Shown piece by piece: positions 36,571 to 47,553 of a stretch of DNA of 64,000 nt (positions are counted from its first letter, which is position 1; every line of letters starts with the position of its first letter). Made by a program: the position numbers and the translations under genes. The stretch covers positions 2,651,048 to 2,715,047 of the forward strand of contig JAUJYN010000021.1 in the NCBI GenBank assembly GCA_030737835.1, in the 5' to 3' direction. The notes below the pieces were generated by a model. The model saw nothing but the letters and a program-made list of their open reading frames with translations, was not told the DNA's origin and searched no databases. Source of the stretch: Acorus gramineus. Lineage: Eukaryota; Streptophyta; Magnoliopsida; Acorales; Acoraceae.

Positions 36571-38373
36571 TGTTATGCCGGTGTCATTTGAAGCATTATT
36601 ATTTTTTTGATCAGAGTCACTAAAATGTTGGCTTTTAGCTACCTACGGGAGTTGGAGTACTCTGATTGAAAATCTAACTGCATATTATGAGCCCTGGTAC
36701 CGTTTTGTACTACCCATAAAAATTTCATCGAATTCCAATAACGTTTTGAAAAATATGCAGTTCTGAACCGTATCCGGGTTTTGAGAGTTCCTGGTTTGGT
36801 TGGTCGAATAGTGTTAAATATTTTGGTGAATATGGTGACCTTTGGTAACCTCACCCCCCTTGCTTAATGCTTAAGCAACTCTTTGGTTATTTTGAGTGTT
36901 AGAGGGTGAGACTAGGTTATGTTTAACTCCCCTCTTTTTCCACTGCACTCACCCCCCCCCCCAAGAGATCTTTTTTGGCTCTCTCTCTCACTCTCTCTCA
37001 CTCACGTCTCTCCCTCTCTGTTTTTGTGTGTGTTGTTGCTGAAGAAGGAAAAGAAGAAGAAGAAGCACAAGAGAGAGTGCATGAGGGTGAGTGTGTGTGT
37101 GTGTTGTTGTTGTTGTTTCTCTTCTCTCTATGTCCCTCTCATGCCCTTTACCCCCCTGTTTTCAGCCAAGAAAGGCTTGAGGAGATGCTGATGAGGTGGT
37201 GGTAGTGGTGATGGTGGTTGAGGTGGTCGTGGGTGTGTCGAGAGCCCCGCATCTCCCAATTTCCCTCCCCCTCTTTTGGTAAGGCAGATCTCTGTCTTGT
37301 AAAGATCTCTGTGAAACTAGTATGTAGAGGCATAGTTTTTGGATTGTGTCAACTTGTGATATGATCCTTCATGTGTCTATATATTATATATAAAATTTGG
37401 GGTCATTATGATATCTGTGTTGTATGTTAGAACCTGTTTTGCATGGCCTGTCCAGATTCACGTGGGAATTGACTTGCTTGTGGAAATATTTTATTTTGGG
37501 ATTGCAGAGGCAAAATTAGGTTATACTTTCTTCATGGATTATCATCCCATCATGTCAGAGAATGTGTATGATTTATTTCATAATTTTTGGACGTGTATTT
37601 GGTGCTGTGGAGATCAAATAGTAGGGCTGGTTGCAGCAGGTTTAGCAGTTTTGCTCGATTGTGTGTCAAGGAGTTGTTATGCATGTTGTGGAATCTATCA
37701 AGAGTTGGGTAGTCTTTGTTTGAAGTACTCACCCCTTTTGATGCCCTTGCCTTGCAGATCTTGTCGGTTGGATGCGCGAGGACCCGGGTATCGGTGAGTG
37801 GTTCGATCCAACCCTTCAGCAAGCGTTGGAAGCATGTAGTCGTGCGTCGCGCATCCGTTGGGCACCCTGACTATACTACTTATTTAGATAAGTAGTATGG
37901 TTATGTTTAACCCATAATATGCTAGATATTTGCATGCTAGGTTAGTATATCTTGTATATTGTGTAGAACCCCCGCTATTCTACCATATACTAGCCTATGT
38001 ATTGTATTCATGTGAGAATAATTGTGTTTTCATGTGCCCTTCTTATTTGGGCATGTATTTTCGTATAAGTCTTATGGATTTATAAAATATGGCATGCCTT
38101 AGGTAGTCCCTTCTAGTAATATCCAGCATGATTAAGCCTGGGTTAATAAACAGGCACATGCCTAATATTCCCTTGCGATAAGACTTTGAGGGTGTGGTGT
38201 AGTTGTTGCGCTCATGCTAATGGGGCAAAGCTATGACCAACTTCAAGAGATGATGAGCTCTCTCTTGCTTTCTCTCTTTGAACGAACTGAGTAAGTAGAT
38301 GCGGTTCCTACTTGACTCAGGTGTTCGTTTGGAAATATTGGCATGCACCTGTTAGTGCACGAAATCGCGCTTT
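36571..38373 (+). mobile_element. Family A LTR (copy 4), partial
   Basis: It starts TGTTATGCCGGTG after ATATT and carries the GGTACCGTTTTGTACTACCC block. Its middle cassette is the non-GC type (37390-37740), matching 51060-51450. A hairpin ATACTACTT...AAGTAGTAT lies at about 37875-37899. A Tat LTR begins at 38374, inside its ...GAAATCGCGC block. Confidence 0.85.
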
Positions 38374-38530
38374 TGTAGATACCCTAATTTTGACCGTCCA
38401 AAGAAAAGAAATTTACTTCAAGTACTATTGAAAACAACCACATTTGGACATCTAATAGAAAACTCCCTTAGAAGCCAAGACCGGAAACCCTAAGTTCAAC
38501 ACTTAGAAAAACCTAAAAGCCTGGACAGGG

Positions 38531-39179
38531 GCGGCTACTTGAGAGCAGTCGCCCCATACCAGGCGGCTAGCCGCCTTCCTAGATGGGACATAAAGCAAGC
38601 ATGATTGCGGTGGATTGTCCCTTCTAGCCACCCCATCTCAGCCGGTTCATCCTTAGTAACCGACCCAAGCCACCGCTTATCAGAGATGGGACATTTGGCA
38701 GGTTATGATGGGGGCGGCTCACTGGGCGGCTAGTTGCAACTAGCCACCCCTAACCTGGACATTGTCAGAGAACAAAGATCTAATGTGAGGTCAAATCAAG
38801 CATCTTATTATCCATTTTGATCTATTGTCCAGTGGACACTCCCCTACACCTCTTTTACTATAAATATGGGTTCTCTAAGCATTCATATCCATCATCAATA
38901 ATCCACCACAACCCACATTCCCAATCATCAACAATACATACAAGCCTATACCCCCCACACCACCATTTCAAAACCCTTGAGAGAGAAAGTAAGAGAGAAA
39001 CCCATTTCCTACACCAAATCACTCTCCAAATTCACTCTCCAAAACCCAGGTTAAACCTAGCTTAACCTCTGCCAAACACCCAAATCAAACCCTACCCAGG
39101 TTCTGCCCAAATTGAACCAGACACTAGGCGGCTACTCCAAACTAGCCGCCCCCACCATGCGGCTAAACCCTACTAGCCG
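38531..39179. repeat. Chain of GGCGGCTA palindromes in the Tat LTR
   Basis: Five inverted repeats share one core: 38531-38553 (GCGGCTACTT...), 38562-38575 (GGCGGCTAGCCGCC, perfect), 38728-38745 (GGCTAGTTGCAACTAGCC, perfect), 39127-39150 (GGCGGCTA-N8-TAGCCGCC) and 39160-39179 (CGGCTA...TAGCCG). Confidence 0.85.
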
Positions 39180-39761
39180 GCCCTTCCCCTAGCCCACCTT
39201 AGTCCCAATTCTCCTTTACTCAAGTTCTCGAAGCAGAAGAGGATCCCTGTCTTCACCTCTGTGTACGGCATGCCCGTGTCTCAGAGCGGAGACCCCACAA
39301 ACTCCCCCATGAAGGCGATCAAATCCACCCCAACTTTTCCTGCTTTTTGAGAAAAGCAGGTGGCGATCACAACCACCCTGAATCCTCCTGAGGACTTGTT
39401 GGCCGCCTCAGTCAGGAACGAAAAACCAACCCACCACCCCTTCCGAGAGACGATCCAACCGAGCCTACCAAGGCGCAGCTCTCCGGATCCAAGCCTTCGA
39501 AGAACCCCCACACACGCACAACCCCAGAGGACAAGGAAGAGAGGGAGGAAGGCTTTCCGAAGCAACCCCCAACCCCCCTTTCAGAATCTGATACTGACAG
39601 CCTGGCAATCACGATGGGACCTCCCTCGTGAAAAACAAGAAAAGGTAATCCTCTTCTGCTTCCTTCCAATAACCTCACTAGACTGCCATCACCCCTCTAG
39701 GAAAACTAGGATTTCCCAACCCTCAAGTCTGACCCTCCTCTACTTTGCATTACAACATCCT

Positions 39762-39930
39762 TTACTACTTTAAGCCGCACACAGCTGTGCACCCCTTTAC
39801 TATTTTAAGCCGCACACAGCTGCGCACGCTTTACTGCTTTAAGCCGCACACAGCTGCGCACCCCTTTACTGCTTTAAGCTGCACACAGCTGCGCACCCCT
39901 TTACTGCTTTAAGCCGCACACAGGCGCAAC
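39762..39930. repeat. Tandem repeat, 35-bp unit, about 5 copies, in the Tat leader
   Basis: The unit is TTTACTGCTTTAAGCCGCAC followed by ACAGCTGCGCACCCC. The copies are near-identical and each contains CAGCTG. It lies between the LTR and gag. Confidence 0.85.
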
Positions 39931-41853
39931 CTTTTACCGCTTTATTTACTGCTTTATGCCTGCGTTCATTTACACCTACGCTTTTCCATATTCATAGCAT
40001 GGAGGACTACACCCATGAGAAAATAGTGGAGGAGAAAGACAACCAGGGAAACCAAACCGCCCAATTCCTCAGCCACCTAGAGGAGAGGATGGCTACCCTA
40101 GGATACTAGTCGGTCGAGGGCATGTTCAATGACCTCACTGACTATCACCAGGCCAAGACCTTGAAGCCGGAAACTCCTGTTAAGACCCCCCAAGGCTTGC
40201 CCCACCCCCAATACACTACCAACACCCAGCTTCTCGGTAAATCCGAGTCCAAGCCTCTTTTCCTTTGCCCCACCTTTCCCCGCGAATCCAATATTCCGAA
40301 CCGCTTCTGCCCCGAGCCCTTACTAGGCCACCTCCAACCCGGGACCACTAAATAGCCCTCTCAGGGGAGAAACGTTGGATGAAACCATCCAGAGAATTCT
40401 CTCCGAGACTAGCCCTTCCGCCCCCAAATAAATGTCTCCATACAACTTGAGACAGATCTCGTCAGTTCACCTACCGGAGGGATTTAAAATCCCAAAATTT
40501 CATCGGTACAATGGTCGTGGAGACCCAGACATTCATTTACCGCCTTTTATCTAGACGCCCGACCGTTTCTAGATAACCAACCTCTGCTAGTATTCCTCTT
40601 CCAAAAATCATTGGAAGGAGAAGCACTGCAATGGTTCTCCACCCTCCCTATAGATCATTTGTCAAACTTCTCGGCTGTAAGCGAGAAGTTTCTAGGCCGC
40701 TACGGTTATCAGAGGATTAGGACCCCCTCTATTTCAGACCTAACCATAGAAAGAATGAGGCCTAGGGAGGAATTTGAGCAGTACGTGTCCAGGTGGCGCA
40801 CCCTCGTCCATTGAATTGGCCTGCAATTAACAGAATGTCAAGAAATTGACATGAACAACAAAGCCTGAGTCCAGAGCTCCGTACGAGTCTTTCGTATGGA
40901 GACTGTACCACGTACCAGCTTCTCATTGACCGCCACAACAGGGTTTCCTGTTGTGCAGCCTCAACAGTCCAAACCCAGTCCCCACCTATCAGCCATAGGG
41001 TTGGACAACCGCCAAGAAAGGCACAAACCCCCACTGTAGAGGGGATCACACAAATTTTGGCACTCTAGGAGTGCGAGTCTCTGATCAAGGGTCAGCCTTG
41101 AGACAGTACACGCCCGATTCGTCCGGATATGTGCCGCCTCGGCAAGCCAATTAAAACTTCATTCCTCGATTAGTACCCGCCCCCGTGCCGATATGAAAAA
41201 ACCCAGTAGTTCGAAGTCCTCCAACCCAGAGCCCCATAATTCAAATCCAAGGCCAAACTAGGACTCCCCCTGCTTATTCCGCTCCCCCAAGAGCTCAAAA
41301 CCTAACCCCTAGGCAGCCTACACAGAGCTCCTACAATAAAATCACTTCCCCCTCCTCCTATTGCCCAAGATGGTTAAATAGAAGGGATTGTTATCCACCG
41401 CCTCGGAAACCCTAGCAAACATCTTCAGGGCCTTGGTAGAGACCAATAGTATTTCTTTGCCCATAGCCAGACCTTCGCCTCTTGGTGCCGATACTGCTCG
41501 TTACTGCCCATACCATCAACATCATGGTCACACCATTGAATAGTACTTTTTATTCAGAGACTTTGTTTATGACCTCGATGAAGAGAGACGTCTTGATTGG
41601 GCCACCATCAGGGGACTCAAAACTAGCCCAACTACGAAACCACAAGGGACCCACTTGAATTCTTTACCCAAAGAGAACCAAACCCTAGCATGTCCTAAAC
41701 CTGTAATCAATGCCGAAACATAAGACCCAAAACCAACCATGCAAGCCTTCATAGAAGAACCAGAAAGCCTGAGTTTCGAAAGCATCTACACCATAGGGGC
41801 CACAAACCGTGAAGAACTATCCAGGATCATTCCGGGTGGCCTAATTCTTCCAG

Positions 41854-43714
41854 TGTTATGCCTGTGTCATTCGGAGCCTTATTTTTCGATCGGAGTCGCT
41901 AAAAATTTTGGCTTTTAGCTACCTACAGGAGTTGGAGTACTCTGATTGAAAATCTGTCTGCATAATTGTTCTCCTGGTATTGGCATTGGCCTACCTGTAA
42001 ATTCGCGTCGCATTCTGACATCTTTGTAGAAGTTATGCATTCCAATTGGTATTCGGATTTAATTTTGTTAAAATCCAAGATGAAGAGGTTTAAATATGAT
42101 TTTATCATGAGGTTCTCAGTTTTGAGTTAGCTTTCATACAAAAGTGGAATTAGATCAACTGGATTCATGTAGTAAAAGTTATGGTTATTTTTCCAAGTAT
42201 ACCCCGGGGATGAGAAAATTCTGGCAGCAGCCCTGTTCAATGTTTAACTCTCATTTCGGAATAGCTGGAGGGATTATTTGATCTTGGCATAAACATGAAA
42301 GTTGTAGATAATCTTCTTGGCTTTCCAGTGGACTTTGAATTGTGCAATTCGGAGCTATATTGAGGAAGTTATGGCTGTTCTAGTGAAGCATGTACAGAAT
42401 TTCGGGTCATGGACGATTTTGTCCTTTGAACCCCACTTTGGCTATATAATGTTCTCCCCCCAAATGTCTCCTCTCTCACTCTCTTTGGTCCAGCCCTCTT
42501 GAGGTGTTTGGTAGAGTTTTAGAAGGAGAAGATGAGGAAGAAGTGCTTGGAAGAGCAAAGAAGAGAAGGTGTGTGCCATTGTTGTTGTCTCTTCCCTCTC
42601 CTCCTCCTATTGCTCCCCCCCTAATGTTATCCATGGATCCCCCCTCCCCTCTGGTTCAGCAAGAAGAAGAGGAATGAAGGCTGAAGTGGTGGTAGTGGTG
42701 GTGGTGGTCGAGGTGGTCATGGGTGTGCTTGCGAGCTCCCACACCTCCCCCTTCCCTTTCCCCTTCTCTTGGTAAGCTTTCCCCTCTTCTTTTTCTGGTT
42801 TTTCAGCTCTTTGGGTGTGTTGGGAGGTGGTGCATGCTAAGTGTTTGTGTTTTGGTTTGTGTGCTTGGTTGCTTGGGTGTAGGAGTGTCGGCGTGCCCGA
42901 GTGTCTGCTGCCCTGTGTGTGCTGCCTGTGCCCAGCATGATCTGTCTGCTGCCCTGCCAGCACCAGCACTCCTGCCCAGCAGCTGTGCCCTGCATGCCCT
43001 GCCTGATGCTCTGCCTGCACCTGCGTCTGCGCCCTGCGTCTGTGCCCAGTGCGTCCTGCGACGTTCCCTGCGACTGTGCCTAGCGCGCCCAGTGACTGTG
43101 CCCAGTGCGTCCTGCGACGTTCCCTGCGACTGTGCCCAGTGCGCCCAGCGACTGTGCCCAGTGTGTCCTCTGACGTGCCCTGTGTTTGTGCCCAGCGCGC
43201 CCAGCGACTGTGCCCAGTGCATCCTGTGACGTTCCCTGCGACTGTGCCCAGTGCGTCCCACGACGTTCCCTGCGTCTGTGCCCAGTGTGTCCTGTGACGT
43301 GCCCTGCGTCTTTGCCCAGCGCGCCCTGCGTCTGTGTCCAGTGCGTCCTGCGATGTTCCCTGCGTCTGTGCCTAGCGTGCCCAACGACTGTGCCCAGTGT
43401 GCTCTACGGCGTGCCCTGCGTCTGTGCCCAGCGCGCCCAGCGGCTGTGCCCGGTGCGTCCTGCTTGTGCAACCTGAGTGTTGCCCCGAGTATGCGTACCT
43501 CCCCCTGCATGCGTGCTGCCCCGCTTGCCCTGCTCGAGTGCTGCTTCGCGATGCGCAACGACCCCGGTTGCGGTGAGTGGTTTGATCCAATCCCCCCCTC
43601 TAGATGCGCTCGACGCGCGTAGTCGTGCGTCGCGCATCGATGGGGCATCCTAGCTATACTACTTGTGTAGATAAGTAGTATGGCCATGCTTAAACTAATC
43701 TGTTAGATATCTTG
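41854..43714 (+). mobile_element. Family A LTR (copy 5), partial
   Basis: It starts TGTTATGCCTGTGTC and has the alternative 5' block (AATTGGTATTCGGATTTAATTTTG, then CAGCAGCCCTGTTCAATG). Next come CT-rich and GGTGGTGG stretches and a GC-rich minisatellite cassette (42890-43600). The conserved ATACTACTT...AAGTAGTAT hairpin is at 43656-43681. It is interrupted at 43714 by the next family A LTR. Confidence 0.85.
42890..43600. repeat. GC-rich minisatellite, interleaved units of about 22 and 34 bp
   Basis: Repeats are built from GACTGTGCCCAGTGCGYCC, TGCGACGTTCCCTGC and CCCAGCGACTGTGCCCAG. Units of about 34 bp and about 22 bp alternate. Several frames stay open for hundreds of bases, including a 294-codon minus-strand one. 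This comes from the absence of stop codons in the repeat and is not a gene. Confidence 0.85.
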
Positions 43715-45688
43715 TGTTATGCCTGTGTCATTTGGAGCCATTTCGGTTAAGCCTTGGTCACTTATGGGTCATTCAGGGCCTTTTAATTTTTCGATCGGAG
43801 TCGCTAAAATTTTGGCTTTTAGCTACCTGCGGGAGTTAGAATTGAAAATCTAACTGTATATTATGGGTCCTGGTACCGTTTAGTACTACCCATAAAAATT
43901 TCATCGAATTCTGGTAACGTTTTGAAAAATATGCAGTTCCGAATCGCATCCGGGTTTGGATGTTACCGGATTGTGGGTGACTTTTCTCACCTACCCACTT
44001 TTGTGGCATTAAATACCCACTCACACCCCGTCTCTCTCTCCCACGTCAACCTTTCCTTGGGTCTCTCCTTCTCTCTTTTCACTCCCCCCCCCAAGTGTTT
44101 GTGTAAATCTCTCGAAGAGAAGAGAAGGAGAAAATGAAGCATGTAGTGCTTGAAGAGGTGATCTTGAGGTGGGTTATGTGAGCTTGTGCTCCTAAGTGGC
44201 TGTCCCTCTCTCTTTCCCCCCTGCTTTCAGCCATCAACAAGAGCTCCCAAAGATGGAAGTGGTGGTAGTAGTGGGTCGAGGTGGTCAAGGCGCTTGCGAG
44301 CCCTACATCTCCCCTCCCCTTCCCCATCTCTTTGGTGAGTTTCCCTCTTTCTTATTTAGGTTTTTATGCATGATTAGGTGTTAGGGAGGTCATGTAAGGT
44401 AGATGGATGAGTTAGGGTGTGTGTGGAGGGGTTAAAAAGCAGTTAAAAATGGCTGGGCACGCGTAGGGGTCTGTCCGCCCGCGTGCGCGTGGTGCTGGTA
44501 GGCGCAGTCGGGCGCGCGCGCAGAGGGGTGCTGGTAGGCGCAGTCGGGCGCGTGCGCGAGGGCGCGCGGAGCGGGTGCGCGGGTGCGCGTGGGTGCTGTC
44601 AGCGCGCGTAGTGCGCGCAAGCGCGGGGCAATGCGCCTGGGCATGTGTCTGCGCGCGCGGCTGGGTGCCAGTGCGCGTGCGCCCGTGCGTGCGCGTCCGT
44701 GCGCGTGCTGGGGCATGCGTAGGGATGCCCAGGGTCTCGGGTAGGTGCTGGGGCACTCGGGCATGTGTGCGTACGCTCGTGCTCGCATGCGTGCGAGCCC
44801 GTATGCGTGCATGTCTAAGTCTTTGGTAATTCTAGTGATTTCTAAGTGTTAAATTGTGATGTTACTCACCAAATTTGATGCCCTTACCTTGCAGATCTCG
44901 TCGGATCCCGGGTAATGGTGAGTGGTTCGATCCAATCCCCCCCCCCTCTCGGGATGCGCTCGTCGCGCATCGATGGGGCATCATAGCTATACTACTTGTG
45001 TAGATAAGTAGTATAGACATGCTTAAGCTATAATATGTAGATATCTTGCATGCTAGGCTTATATACATGTATTGTATCTATGTGTGAATGATTGTGTTGC
45101 TGCGCCCCTCTAGTATGGGTATGTATTTTTGGTAATGTGTATAGATGTATAGAATATGGCATGCCTTAGGTAGTATTGTAATACTACTCCCACCATATTA
45201 ATTGGAATATCGAACATGATTAAGTCTGGGTTAATAACGGGCACCTGCCTAATATTCCCTTGCGATAAGACTCGAGAGCGTGGTGTAGTTGTTGCGCCCA
45301 TGCTAATGGGGCAAAGCTATGACCAGCTTCATGAGATGATGATCTCTCTCGCCCTCTTCCTCTGAACGAACTGAGTAAGTAGATGCGATTTCCTACTCGA
45401 CTCAGGTTCGTTTGGAATATTGGTATGCACCTGTTAGTGCGCGAGATCGCACTTGACCCTTTCTTTTAAGTTGGTGATATCCAACGCATGTTTAAGTTAG
45501 GCCTTGTGTGCTTATGTGATTAATGACCATGTATGCATGTTGTATGATTTATTATGATGTAAATCCATGTTAGGGAGTGTCCCTATAATTATTAGATGAT
45601 TGTGCATGTGCTTCATTCACATAGCTAGATATAAAATTCTCCTGGATATATTATAAGCGCATGTTAAAACTAATTAGGCCTATTTAAA
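43715..45688 (+). mobile_element. Family A LTR (copy 6), partial
   Basis: It starts TGTTATGCCTGTGTC after TCTTG and sits within the GATATCTTGCATGC block of copy 5. A CpG-dense cassette lies at 44455-44820. The ATACTACTT...AAGTAGTAT hairpin is at about 44988-45013 and GTAGTATTGTAATACTAC is near 45169-45187. From about 45100 to 45660 it is almost the same as 51660-52230, so these two are young relatives. Harbinger sequence follows at about 45689. Confidence 0.85.
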
Positions 45689-45713
45689 ATTCACATAGCT
45701 ATTTCCTTTTGTA

Positions 45714-46230
45714 ATGGAGGGATGGGAAGGAACTGCCCATGATTCACGCATCCTGTAGGAGACCATTTGAGACCCTGCCAAATGTTCCCATTGCACCCCC
45801 AGGAAAATATTATCTAGTGGATACTGGATATACAAATAAAAGGGGATTTCTTGCACCTTACCGGAACGTAAGGTATTGGTTGGGAGATTATAGGGGGCGT
45901 GCAACACCTCAAAACAAAGAAGAGGTGTTCAATCAATTGCACTCATCGTTGCGGAACGTGATTGAACGCACATTTGGTGTGTGGAAGGCGCGCTTCCCTA
46001 TTTGGTGTGTGGAAGGCGCGCTTCCCATTTGGTGTGTGGCATCTTATCCATTTGATATCCAAGTACGGATAGTGCCTGCAACTATGGCTATTCACAATTT
46101 TATCAGAAAGAAAAAGCTGCATGATTCCCTGTTCAATTAGTTTCAGAGTACCACAGTTGATGATGATCGTTTCACTGAGCAGCTGTACCCTGTTATCCGA
46201 CCTGAGAACGATCAACAAGAAATGAATTGA
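45714..46230 (+). pseudogene. PIF/Harbinger transposase, C-terminal half, decayed
   Basis: DDE-type transposase of the HARBI1 family. The frame from ATG 45714 reads MEGWEGTAHDSRIL, with the second catalytic Asp of AHDS. After a frameshift near 45760 it continues PPGKYYLVDTGYTN, RGFLAPYRNVRYWL and HSSLRNVIERTFGVWKARFPI, with the catalytic Glu in IERTFG. It ends AIHNFIRKKKLHDSLFN, a TAG at 46138-46140, then a tail to QQEMN and TGA at 46228-46230. A tandem duplication of about 26 bp (FGVWKARFPIW, 45970-46035) lengthens the frame. The N-terminal third with the first catalytic Asp is missing: LTR DNA abuts at 45688. It is not functional. The GRF remnant follows 115 bp downstream on the same strand. 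Confidence 0.85.
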
Positions 46231-46345
46231 GTGCGGGATGAGACTGCCAATCTGCTAGTGTCTAGGCGTTGATGCACTGTTTGTTGTATCTCTAGCTATG
46301 TATATTATAATGACTTATGTATGATGTGAAAATATTTTGGATAGC

Positions 46346-46753
46346 ATGAAGAACACTCGTTCTGAGATTCATTGTGCTTGTGACCGAGGACTAATGACCC
46401 TTCATATGGCACGGACAAATAAGAACTACGGGTGGTGGTTCTTCAGGTGACCTGCAAGATTGGTACGCGTTTTAATAAGTGCACTTGTCCTCACTGATAC
46501 ATATTCACTTCTTTTTTTTAAGTTTCCATATTGATTTGTATATTTCGGTTGGTTGCAGAACCACAATAATTCTTTCATGTGGGCGGATACATTGCCCAGG
46601 ACGGGAAAGTTTCAAGATAACCAACCGCAAATCCTTAGGAAGGTGGAGAAGGACAATGCAGGACAACGGCCAACGGGTTTAATGATTTTTGGATGTTGTG
46701 TATGCTTTTGTATAATGTTGTTGGTGTTTGTTATCTTTTTTTTTTGCTTTTAA
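46346..46753 (+). pseudogene. GRF-type zinc-finger protein with C-terminal membrane segment, remnant
   Basis: The first part (46346-46446) encodes MKNTRSEIHCACDRGLMTLH and ARTNKNYGWWFFR. This resembles the first half of a GRF zinc finger (CxC..., N.GR.F..C). A GTGACC donor at 46447 and a TTGCAG acceptor at 46558 bound a 112-bp putative intron. The second part (46559-46753) reads NHNNSFMWADTLPRTG (the GRF ...FMWAD end), a short polar stretch KVEKDNAGQRP, and a hydrophobic tail GLMIFGCCVCFCIMLLVFVI. Plants have many small proteins with a GRF finger, a short coil and a tail membrane segment. The parts are out of frame across the putative intron, and one zinc-binding Cys is replaced, so it is probably decayed. 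Function unknown. Confidence 0.55.
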
Positions 46754-47553
46754 TCCTAGCTATCAAGTAAAATGTAGAAGTTCTATTAGCTCACGCATGT
46801 CTGTGACATTATAAATATCTCTATGGAGCAGTCACTTTTGTAACACATTCAAGAACAAACTTATCTGTGGGAGCGTTGACATTCAAAGAGAGTGCTATCT
46901 ATTAATCAATATGTCGAACCAATTAATTTAATTGCCTATTACTTGTCCCAACAAACTTTTTATGTTAATATGAAACATTTTTATGAGTGTAGTTTTGTAG
47001 AATTCATATAACTGTCAAACTCTTACAAAAGGGGCCCAACCTCGCTTTTTATATTTGGGTATTTTTTTTAAACGATGGCATTTGGATGTGTTTGCAGTCC
47101 AATTGATGAGTCTTTGCAATCCTATGAGATAGGTGAAAATATATAGCATTCAGAGTTTTCAACGGATTAAACAAGAAACATATTGATTTTCAACGTGTGG
47201 GTAACCAGGTGCAAGTTTATTTTGGTTCTAACCAGGGTAGCAGTGGTTGATGTATTTTTAACATGTTAAAAAAGAACAATCTTTAATATCTCAAAAAAAA
47301 AAATTGTTTTAAACAATCATTTCAACCAAACATCAAAATAACATTCAGCACTTATAAAATGGACTAAAATACCCTTCCAATAAGCACATATGTCACTTGG
47401 TTAACCAAACACACTTATCTAAATAACTACATAAAAGTATCTGTTAAATCAAACACTTTTATTACTGAACTCTTAAAGATTATCATCATAACCTATTTCT
47501 GCACTTATTCATCAGCACTTAAAATCCGCTTTCCACCGCTGCCAAACCCCTTA
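46754..47553 (+). other. Harbinger element 3' region with right terminus
   Basis: Non-coding and AT-rich. It repeats at 54880-55639 (shared ACATCAAAATAACATTCAGCACTTA, AATAAGCACATATGTCA and AACCAAACA words). It ends CCAAACCCCTTA at 47553, the inverted-repeat end. Gypsy integrase sequence starts a few bases later. Confidence 0.6.

Larger units (their letters stand above)
38374..41853 (+). mobile_element. Ty3/gypsy Tat-lineage element, 5' LTR, leader and gag (broken)
   Basis: The LTR begins TGTAGATACCCTAATTTTGACC, a typical Tat LTR start, and probably ends near 39358, where a TGGCGATCACAACC primer-site-like sequence follows. A leader with a 35-bp tandem repeat (39762-39930) precedes a gag region from about 39999 (MEDYTHEKIVEE). 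Capsid-type wording follows at 40500-40815 (YNGRGDPD, EGEALQWFSTLP, EQYVSRWRTLVH), and zinc-knuckle-like CPYHQHHGHTIE at about 41504-41540. Pol is not present here. It is inserted in a family A LTR, and another family A LTR begins at 41854. It is an old fossil with several coding disruptions. Confidence 0.82.
34707..47553 (+). mobile_element. PIF/Harbinger-like DNA transposon, expanded by nested LTRs
   Basis: The left end reads TAAGGGGCTGTTTGG (34707) and the right end is its near-inverse CCAAACCCCTTA (47553). Both ends have GTTTGGTT-type subterminal words. A Harbinger transposase remnant lies at 45714-46230. The left arm (34707-36570) has a CT-rich leader and a possible first exon at 35073-35281 ending at a GTATAA donor. 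The middle (36571-45688) is all LTR material: family A pieces and a Tat element. A 3-bp duplication of the usual TTA/TAA type could not be resolved, because the termini themselves carry TAA/TTA. That the left and right arms belong to one element is inferred from the matching ends. Confidence 0.6.

Noticed and set aside
37408-37797. 129-codon frame with Cys-rich, membrane-like sequence
   Set aside because: It lies in the non-GC cassette of a family A LTR. The homologous stretch at 51090-51450 does not keep the frame open.
45739-46140. Intact transposase gene of 133 codons
   Set aside because: The frame begins after the AHDSRIL motif, which lies in another frame upstream. It carries an internal 26-bp duplication and stops before the family's usual tail, so it is a decayed fragment.
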